Shown one piece after another: positions 36,526-44,789 of a stretch of DNA of 64,000 bases. Below the pieces are notes generated by a model. That model saw nothing but the letters and a program-made list of their open reading frames with translations. It made no database searches and was not told the DNA's origin. Source of the stretch: Vitrella brassicaformis (taxonomy: Eukaryota; Sar; Vitrellaceae). Made by a program: the position numbers and the translations under genes. The number at the start of each line of letters is the position of its first letter. Position 1 is the first letter of the stretch. Location of the stretch: contig CDMY01000345.1 of NCBI GenBank assembly GCA_001179505.1, positions 20,953-84,952 on the forward strand, read 5' to 3'.

Positions 36526-37215
36526 CGTGTGTGTGTGTGTGTCTTGTGACTGTCCTTTATTCAGTATGCCATAGACAACCGCAACGCGTGGGCGCGCACC
36601 GAGGGGCTGCCTGAGGTGACGGGGTACGAGGACATTCTGCAGACCGACAACGCCACTCTGCTGCTGTCCGCCGACCACCGTGACTTCGACAGCCACCTGC
36701 TCACGCACCAGCAGGCCCACACCAGCCACTCGGTCGGGAGGGACCGGCCGGCCGACCTGCTCGCCCGTATCAAGCAGGACACCGATCAGGATTTCATGCT
36801 CATGAACACCGCCGATGGCAGCAGCTACGGGGCCGCCGCTGCTGCTGCTGGCTATGGCGACACGGACCTCATGCAGATGCACCACACACCCACCGGACAC
36901 GGCCAGGGGGGAGGCAGGAAGCGCAAGAACTCCGGCGCCGGCAGCGATGCCGATAAGCCGGGCGGCAAGAAGGCCAAGCGCACCACCAAGAAGCAGCAGC
37001 AGCAGCAGCAGATGGCAGCAGAGGCCTTCGAGGCACCAACACACAACGACCAGCAGCAGCAGGAGCAGCAGCAGCAGCAGGTCATCGACAACATGCCCGA
37101 CGTGGCCATGAAGCAGCCAGAGGAGGAAGCAGCACCGGCCGACATCGACCCGGTGGCCGTGGACGTCAGTGCCGCTGCTGCTGCTGCTGCTGGTGGTGAG
37201 CAGGAGGCCGCATGA
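34486..37215 (+). CDS. Large nuclear Q-rich protein with three AP2-like repeats (putative transcription factor)
   Basis: Exons 34486-36203, 36322-36427 and 36565-37215 give 824 aa. The first is a GT-AG junction. The second needs a GC donor (CAG|GCAACA). The N-terminus is low-complexity (Ala, Gly, Ser, Pro). Three segments end in the same pattern, roughly (A/R)xxAI-x2-RN or similar: ALQQAIDERNTRA (~265), VMRQIITTRNQLAQRLG (~430) and LREAIQYAIDNRNAWA (~610). The third is preceded by FGITWDP and RCRVRWKVGHGHSRKHC, which looks like the beta-sheet of an AP2/ERF-type DNA-binding domain. A helical block, LFESLMDFHADMPLKVEQI, lies between repeats 2 and 3. The C-terminal part has a bipartite basic signal (GRKRKN, KKAKRTTKK) and poly-Gln and poly-Ala runs. 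The AP2 assignment is by pattern only. Confidence 0.6.
36428..36564 (+). other. Probable GC-AG intron
   Basis: The reading frames on either side join in phase only if the intron begins at GC (ATACAG|GCAACA) and ends TTCAG|TATGCC. No in-frame GT donor that keeps the REAIQ-YAIDNRN continuity is present. A second likely GC donor occurs at 52437-52436 on the minus strand (CTG|GCAAGC). Confidence 0.6.
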
Positions 37216-37939
37216 ATGGATGGATCGATGGCTGGATGGATGGCCGACTAGCTAGATACTACCCACCTACCTACTGAGTGGATGTGTGTGTGTGTGTATG
37301 TGTAATGGAACACACCAACGACCGACCGATCGACCGACCCAAGGATGCATCCGTGGAGACGGACCTCTATCTGTCGATCTTTCTTTTTGCGTTTGAAGCA
37401 CTCGCATGGGCAGTCGGTCGCGCAGTAAGCACTTGTAAGGTCACTTTCATCATGACTCAACGCGCACACACAGAGGGAGGGAGGGAGGGAGGGAGGGATT
37501 CGGGGAGAGAGGGATGGGTTTCTCACAATGCCCCCTCACTTCACGAACCCACCATGTACACTTACTTGTACGCCATCCATCCATCCATGTGTATCAGTGT
37601 GTGCGCGTTGGCTGTGGTTCTCCATGGCAAGAGTAAAGGGAGAGAGAGAGGGAGAGAGAGAGATGACTGGAGGGGGAGGGAGAGGGAGAGGGGGAGGGGT
37701 GGTTGGCTGCAGCTACGGTAGGCGGTCACCCCCCACCTGTGACCCTGCATGCATGTAGTTCATGTCACGTGTGGTCGGTTGGTTCTTCGTAGAGAGACCC
37801 GTAACTGACTGACTGACGACTCGACTCACTCATCGCCTTCAGGCAAGAAGTGAATGCAATGCACTCGTTCGTTCCGCTGCACAATACCCCCACCCGGCAC
37901 CCACGCCACACAATGTCTCTCTCCATCTGTCTGTCTGTC
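37216..37939. other. Intergenic region
   Basis: GGATGGAT, GACCGACC, GGGA and GAGA repeats. No coding signal. It separates the 3' end of the AP2-like gene from the 3' end of family member B. Confidence 0.5.
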
Positions 37940-39554
37940 TTATCGGTCAAAGCGCGTCAACACATACAGAGTAGACGGCACATTCTCATACAGAGCAGCC
38001 ACAACCGTCCCCTCTCTCAGTTCCTTGTCCGTGCCCCTCTGAAATATCTGCAGCCACTCGCCACTCAGCCGCCTACACCGCACATGTGCCCACACACCGC
38101 CGGCAGCCATGCCCTCCCTCCCACACACACTGCAATCCTTCACGTCAGCTGAGGGGCAATCCACACGCTGTCCCCCCACCCACTGGTGCGCCTTGATCCA
38201 CTTGATCTTCGCACATCTCCCGGCCGTCTCGCATCGATTGACGCCGTGTTTGTAAGGGTGTGATGGGGACTCGTCGGCCTCGGCTTGGCGAGTGAGGTCG
38301 GAGCTGTATAGGTAGCTCATGTGGCCTCCGAGGGAGTGGCAGACGGCGATGCAGTCGGCGGCCGAGAGAGAGAGGGGGGCGGTCGGTGTCTTGATGCAGC
38401 GACGGTCTCTGAAGGGCACGTTATTGATGTTGTCCTCCTTGCTCAGGGAACATACGCAGCACCTGAACTCACAGACACATCCACACACAAGGGATGGAAG
38501 GATGGATGGATGGATGTCTCTAGTCAGCTTCACTCGGGAAAGAGCTCCTTCTGCCCTGATGTGCTCTTGATCTTTCGGTAGGCCTCGCTCTTTTGGAAGG
38601 TACCCCATGGCTCAACGGCGATGCCCTTTGTGGCCGGCAGTGTCGTGTTCTCAAAGCCAGGCGAAGAGGACCAGGGTTCGTAGTCACTGGGGATGAATAT
38701 CCGGGGGTCCACCTTAATCACCTTTGTTGGCTCTTCTGCATGACACACAGAAACACACAGAGACACAGACAAACGTCTGTCTACCCACCCCAACCCCCCC
38801 ACCCTTTGTCTCCGTCACGAGCACATCCAACGGCACAAAGTCCTTCCTGAGATGACCCGCATTCATGGCCACATAGCCGTCGTAGCACCAGCCCACATCT
38901 TGACAGCTCCTGTCGACGTAGAAGGCGTATTGCGCCATGTGTCGCTTCGTGCTGCACACGCCATTGCACGTCTCGGCAGCAGCAGAAGGCGGCAGGAAGG
39001 TGCAGGAGCGGTGGGCGGGACGGGCTTGTCCTCCCTCAGCTCTCGACTGGCAGTGGCAGCAGCTGCGTACATGCCAGTGGATGGACAGAACAGAAAAGGC
39101 TCGAAAGTGGCCATCAGGGAGGGGAGGATAGTAGGGGTGCCTAGGTCCCTTACCCGGTGTATTCGGATTCGTTGTCGTCAGTGAGGGGTTTGACAGTGAC
39201 TTGCCTGGCCGATTTGGCATGATCGACGCTCTGCAGGCGTACTACATCCTCCTTTTGCTGAGGCCTGATTGCATATAATTAGAGACGTGTGAGCAGAGAG
39301 GAGAGCACGTGCCGCGTCGCACATGCGTGGCTGCCGCTCACCGCGGCGTTGGGGATACGACGGGGCCGCTGCAGTGAAGTGCAACCATTCATCCACCCCC
39401 ACCAAGCACAGACAAAGCCTCTGACAAGTTGGCCCGGTCTCCACTTCTGTGTGCGGGTACAGAGGCCACCTTACCTGCCCGGTTTGTTCGCTGACGCTCG
39501 ATTGGACACGGCCAGCAGAGGCAGGCTGCACACCAGCAGGATTTGCAATGCCAT
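37940..39554 (-). CDS. Secreted cysteine-rich protein, CCVC/YVLT family member B (two domains)
   Basis: Five exons (39554-39475, 39264-39154, 39062-38803, 38735-38534, 38462-37940) join in phase to 391 aa. The signal peptide is MALQILLVCSLPLLAVSNRA. Two cysteine domains follow. The first (~65-150) has GCCHCQSR, a SCTF strand, TCNGVCSTKRHM, AQYAFYVDRSC and WCYDG. The second (~220-391) has ECCVCSLS, RDRRCIKTP, DCIAVCHSLGGHMSYLYS, NRCETAGRCAK, DCSVCGRE, AHVRCRRL and LYVLTRFDR at the end. Between them is VEPWGTFQ, matching VVPWDVF in member C and RRWDAF in member D. Its start lies 87 bp from the divergent start of member C. No known family is recognised. Confidence 0.82.
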
Positions 39555-39641
39555 CGATGACTCACGGAACCACGACCAACTCGAGCTCGCACAACTTCCC
39601 CCACGCCCCCCAGTCTGCATGCCAGTGTCGTCTCCCCCGAG
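39555..39641. promoter_or_regulatory. Divergent promoter between family members B and C
   Basis: Only 87 bp separate the two start codons of divergent paralogues, so both core promoters and 5' leaders must lie here or overlap the opposite gene. The stretch is C-rich (CCCCCACGCCCCCC). No TATA box is obvious. Co-regulation is inferred from geometry. Confidence 0.5.
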
Positions 39642-41371
39642 ATGCATTTGTTCGCAGTAGTCTCCCTTGTCGTGGCTGCTGCCACGGCCACCAAGATGAC
39701 CATGCGGCATGGCGTCCTCTCCTCCATGAGAAACGCCCCCTCGGCGGTGCGCCTCACCCGAATGGTGCTCCGCGGCCTCTCAGGTGCATGAGGCCGGTGG
39801 TGTGTAGTCTGCAGGCAGAAACATGACTGCGTCTCTCTGCCCTTCTGCTTTGCAATGTTTTGCAATGCACTGCACTGCAGGGCGAGACCGACTCCGCCAG
39901 CCAGTGTGCCGCCAGCTGCCGAGATTGAGGAGTCATCCGAATCTGAGCCGTGGACGGGTGGGTCTGTGCCAGGCCCCAACGGTGAGGATGACATTGACGA
40001 CGACGAGACTGAGGAGGAGGAGGAAATGTCTGTGCAAGATGAGGTACATATGTAAAGGGTGGCACCGCATGGGTAGACAGACAGACAGACAGACAGACAG
40101 CCAGACCATTCTCGAATACATGCACCGCTGCACACAGGGCAGGGCATGCAGCCGATGCTGCACGCCGCGCACTTTTGTTCATTCACGTTGGATGATGGGT
40201 ACAGGAGGACGAGGAGCTCGAGAGGGATCTCAGAGCCATCGCCGCAAAGAAGCAGACGCCAATCGACGTCAGCAAGCAGCAGTTTGGGGCAAACATGTAT
40301 GAATTCAACAAGGACATCGACGTGCCGCCGGACGCCGAGCGGGAAAACCCCTCTATGGAGGAGGACGGTGTGTGTGTGCGAGATGATACTCATGAGACAG
40401 GCAGGACTTCTTCTTCCATCCACTGCGCTGGTTTCGTGTGCAGAGGTGTTTCCGTACGTGAGCAAGAGAATGGATCCGCTGCTCACCCTTCGGACCTACG
40501 ATGTCACCGTGGTGCCGTGGGACGTTTTCCTGCAGAGCGGCTCGTCGCAGTGGCTGAGAGACGCCGAAGAGCAGGGAACCCGGCAAGAGAGCTTCTACCC
40601 TATGTGAGGGCGTGCGTGTGTGCATCCACACCATAAGGCATCCATGTCTCCCTCCCTCTCTCTCTCTTTGTAGGTGTTGCGTGTGCTCCTCTGCCGCCAA
40701 GGCGGAAGACATCGACTTGCCCAACACCAGATGCATCAAGGTGGGCAGACACCGATGATGTCGCACCACTGTGGATCGACTTCACTGGTTGATCGGGCCG
40801 CATACCTCGCAGGTAGGGCCCTACATTCCGCCGCCCCCCTCCGGCCCCAGGCCCCGCATGTTTGGTCAAACCGACTGCCTCGTCGTCTTCGACAAGCAGG
40901 ACCACCTCTGGGCGATCTTTTACGGCAGTGTGGATGATGAGTTGGACCCGCAACACGAAATTCCTGGCGTGCGTGTTGCGGAGAGATCGGCATGTGAAAG
41001 GGTGGAGCAGTGCAACAAGAAGAACGTGCATCTGGCGGTGAGAAAGGCGGAGAGTGGGGTCTGGACAAAGTGCTCAAAATCGGACCCGCCCGGCTCTTGT
41101 GGCTTGTGCTCGGGGAAAGAGCTGCCATCCCATATGGGCTTCATCCGGTGTGAGGAGGTCAGTGAAGAGACAGAGAGAGAGAGAGAGAGAGAGATAAGTG
41201 TCTGTTTGTATGCAGGTCGATGAGCCTCTGCTGGAGATTCTGAGGCATGGGAGCAATATGGGGCTGACTCCAGAGGTTGGGGACCTCGCCGCCGTCAGGT
41301 ATTCGCTAGTCAGGGAGAATATCTATGTGCTGACCCAATTCGACGAACACATGCTTCACCGCACGAGCTGA
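39642..41371 (+). CDS. Secreted cysteine-rich protein, CCVC/YVLT family member C
   Basis: Seven exons (39642-39783, 39901-40043, 40205-40367, 40444-40603, 40674-40740, 40813-41157, 41216-41371) join in phase to 391 aa. The signal peptide (MHLFAVVSLVVAAATA) is followed by a basic stretch and an acidic linker (DDIDDDETEEEEE). Then come VVPWDVFLQS, MCCVCSSA, NTRCIKVGP, DCLVVFDKQDHLWAIFYG, SACERVEQC, SCGLCSGKE, GFIRCEEV and IYVLTQFDEH near the end. It is the most divergent member: the second Cys of C-x2-V-C is Phe, and CxTAGR is CERVEQC. It converges on member D; their stops are 188 bp apart. Confidence 0.8.
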
Positions 41372-41559
41372 TGCGTGGCACTGTTAGCTGAAATACGTAC
41401 GGGACTCTTGGCACTCTCTTGGCCCCCGCTATGTCACTCTGCTGATGTGAATTGCTGGATACTCTCTGGTGTGTGAGCCTTCAAGACCTCATACATACGA
41501 TGACATACACATACATGTGTTCGACGATATGTCTCTCTCCCTGCTCATAATATTGACAC

Positions 41560-43218
41560 CTATACCAGCTGTGTAAGCACCCACACGCACTCGCTCTCCA
41601 AGTTGTACCGAAAGGCAACCACATCGTGGACATGGATGCCCCCTGACGGCGGCGGCGTGCCTGTGCGCTCATACAGCCGATATACGTCGTCCACCTGCCT
41701 CTGGCTTTGCAGCCGATCACATCTGACGTACCTGATCAAAGCTCATACATCCATGGGTTACATGGCAGAGACACAGACACGATGATCGTCTTGTCTCGCC
41801 CACCATTTTCCCTTGGGGTCTCTCTGCCCGCATAGGGGACATTCGATGAGGTCCCCCGGGTCTCTGCACCGCTGTCTGCCACTCTTGTCCAAGACGGGCA
41901 TGGCGAGAAAATGCCTCATGCACCGACCGGCCGTCTCGCACTTGTTGAAAGGCTGGCCTGTCTGTGGGTCGTGCTTCCAATAGTGCTGCGGCTGTACTTG
42001 ACCCGAGTGGTAGAACCACGTGTGGTCACTCCCAAAGGCAACACGACACACATGATAGCAGTCGCCGGTCTGCGAGGAGAACAAGCGCACGATGGAAAAG
42101 GGCATACACACATGCAGCTATCGGGCCTCTGTGTGCATACCCACCCGCCCCATAGGCGGTCCGCCGTCGAAAAGCCGCACCCCCGGGCCAGTCCTTCCCA
42201 CCGGTGGGCCACTATGTTCATCGAAAGGGACAAACCTGGGCACCTTGACGCAGTGCCGCTCTTTCCAAGGGATCCTTGTGATGGCGTCTCCCGACCCCCC
42301 AATGCCCTGGTCTTCTCCCTCCGGGCTGTCAACGCACACGCAGCAGCTGATCGACCACACGCAAGTCACCACGAGCAATGTGTCTCTCTCTCAGGTGTCT
42401 GTCATATGCAAAGCCTGGGCACCTTGCGCCCACCCACTTTGGGAACGGCTCTCTGGCCATTGCTGTCTGGGCGTGTGAGAATGTCGTCAGCACTCTTCGG
42501 TGGTCTGGCGATCCCTCGAATGCGTCCCATCTCCTGACGATGACGTACACGCCATCCCCTCGCACCGTGTCATCAGGCGGTGGCCGCGGCGGAGGAAGGG
42601 TGTGCGGCTTGCGGGTGGGCGCTGGGGGTTCCTCTTTCCTGATCTCTGGTGTTGGAGTCGTCTGAGGCTCTTCTTCCGGCTTTTCTTGGTCATATATCGT
42701 GGCGCCTGGTGAGCTGGCATAAGCCATGTGGTCCATTTCTCTCGCATCAGCAAAGAGCCCGAGCCTGCAATATCATCAGAGATGTTGCAGCCTTCTCCCG
42801 TGCCGTGCCGGTGTCTCTGTCTGTCAAGCTCCCCACTTCTACCATTCCATGTCATCTGCCCTCTGGGGAAGTGAAGGTGAGGAGCTCGTGGCCCCGAGAT
42901 GGGTCTCGTTCCAGTGGGAGTCATCCTCCCCCTCGTCGCCAGGCAGCACGTACACATCCTTCCTGCACGTCACAAGCACTCATTCGGACATGTCGCGCTG
43001 TGTGGGTAGTATCCTACTTGTTGTCTTCCTCTCCGGTGATGGGCTGACGAGCGCTTTGCCGTCTGCGGTGACTCCGGTGAGGCCTGATGACAGACAAACA
43101 GACAAACAGTGAGACACTCCATCAGGCGAGACTCAGTGTCGCAAGCCATCGATGCCCACGTTGCAGACAGAAGCCATGAGGCAAGGATAAGGCAGAACAG
43201 ATTCCCCGCGGAGTCCAT
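41560..43218 (-). CDS. Secreted cysteine-rich protein, CCVC/YVLT family member D
   Basis: Seven exons (43218-43160, 43083-43018, 42962-42843, 42764-42438, 42346-42145, 42069-41804, 41731-41560) join in phase to 403 aa. The signal peptide contains LFCLILASWLLSA. A linker with ASSPGATIYDQEKPEEE, like that of member A, leads to a Pro-rich stretch and RRWDAFEGS. The cysteine domain has NCCVCVDS, KERHCVKVP, GDCYHVCRVAFGSDHTWFYH, NKCETAGRCMRH, ECPLCGQR, YVRCDRLQ and CVWVLTQLV at the end. It is closest to member A in the CCVCVD and RHC segments. Its start is divergent from the STPGR gene, with 148 bp between the ATGs. Confidence 0.82.
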
Positions 43219-43366
43219 TGAAGGGAATCCCAAGGGGGACTGGGCTGCATGCAAGAGCTCTGGGCCCCCACCGCCCCCACCCCTCCCTTCCACCACGGGC
43301 AGCCACGGGTTCTGGTGACGGCGGGCGAGGACACGAGCCAGCATCTGTAAGACGGTCTCTCAGTAT

Positions 43367-43928
43367 ATGTCGGGGACTCAGGCCACGAGCCAGCAGCTGA
43401 CGGTGCTCTCACCGATATACCGGCCACCCAAATGGTCGATGCCCGGCCGGCGCTCTGAAGTAAGATCAATCACGAGAGGTCGACGTCAAAGAAGTGTTGC
43501 TTACCTGCAGGGCCGCGAGGTGACGCCTGGTCCGGGAGCTTACTCGCCTGGTGAGCAATCGGCCTGTTGCGTCTCCATGGCATTGATGGCACGTCCGTCT
43601 GGACGATGGATGGTCGGATGGACGCATGCAGGAACGACCAAGCGCCGTCAGCCACATTGGGGCTTCGGCACGAGCAAGAGGGAGCCGTTCAAAGGTGGCC
43701 TTCCCCCAGGCCCTGGCACATACGACCTCACAATGCAGCCAAAGGTGTGTCTACTGACTGGCCGTTTTTTCGCTCCTTCTGGATATGCATCGCCTTCATT
43801 TCCCTCTCTCCTGGTGTCTTGGCGCACATGTTTGTCTCAAGACGCCCAAGTGGAGCATGAAGGCAAGACAGCAAGTGAAGCTGCCCCCGGGCAACACCGT
43901 TGGCCTACAAGTCACGCAGTTTGGGTGA
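43367..43928 (+). CDS. Small STPGR (sperm-tail PG-rich / SHIPPO-type) repeat protein
   Basis: Four exons (43367-43459, 43511-43550, 43632-43744, 43842-43928) join in phase to 110 aa. PG repeats are visible: TPGPGAYSP and PPGPGTYD, with PPKWSMPGR and TPKWSMKAR flanking them as repeat starts. Such proteins line the inside of axonemal doublet microtubules or sit at cortical cytoskeleton. Chromerids have flagellated stages, so an axonemal role is plausible. The protein is short for the family, and more exons upstream or downstream cannot be excluded. Confidence 0.65.
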
Positions 43929-44789
43929 GAAACACCAAGTACAGTACACGGGCGGGGCACAGACCGACCGCCCGGATACGCCTCTCGCCTGTCTGGTCAG
44001 GTACTAGAACCTGACTCGTGTGTGCGTTGTGCGTGTGTGGTGTGGTGGATGGAGTTTGTGTCCTCTGGCTCATAAACACAAGAGAAGCCCAAAATCGCTC
44101 AGGGGCGTGCAGTAGCGTGCAGTTAAGACACGAATGAATTGGTGCTGTCCATTCCATCAAAGACAGTAGTCCCCGCTTCATGCAAGTGTTTCTGCCAAAA
44201 GCACACACAGCCCGGAAGGGTAACCCTCCCGCCCCTCCGATCGATCTACACACAGGCTCTCTCTCCGCCCTCCTCGGCCCGATGCCAACAGTTACCAAAT
44301 GTCTGTCTGTCTGTCTGCCTGGATCTTCCCCCTCTGCCCGCCCCTCCCTCCATCAGACCTCCTCGATATCGTCCCCCTCTACTATGTTGTCAATGTCGTC
44401 CAGCAGTGGCGAAACGGAGCAACACACGAGGAATCTCTCTGACACACAAACACACACACACACACACACAGACACACACAGAGAGAGAGAGAGGGGTCGG
44501 ATGGTGTGAGTGTGTGTTGGAGGTGTGGGTGGGTGGGCGGATGTGTGAGCTTACGGATGTGCACTGAGGAAGGAAAACGAATCGGCTAGGAACTCATAGA
44601 CCAACTTGATGTAGCAGGATGGTGAGCCAGCCGGCACTGTGGGGTCATGCATTGCATCTCACAGACACGTCGAGCGTCACACACATCTGCATCCCCTCCA
44701 TCACCATCAATGGGTGTGTCCGTCCGTCCCTCACTACCGGCCTTCACTCGCTCAACACACGAGAGTCCAACGACTTAGTCTACGGCCAG
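43929..44789. repeat. Intergenic with inverted copy of the RAD17 3' end (44177-44406)
   Basis: On the minus strand, 44406 down to about 44340 reads the last codons of RAD17 (LLDDIDNIVEGDDIEEV and stop), followed by its 3' flank down to about 44177. There is no start and no upstream RAD17 exon, so it is a non-functional fragment. The rest is CA/TG-rich. Confidence 0.85.

Noticed and set aside
44177-44567. Possible second RAD17 gene or retrocopy
   Set aside because: Only the last codons and the 3' flank are present. There is no start, no upstream exon and no A-tract to prove retroposition.
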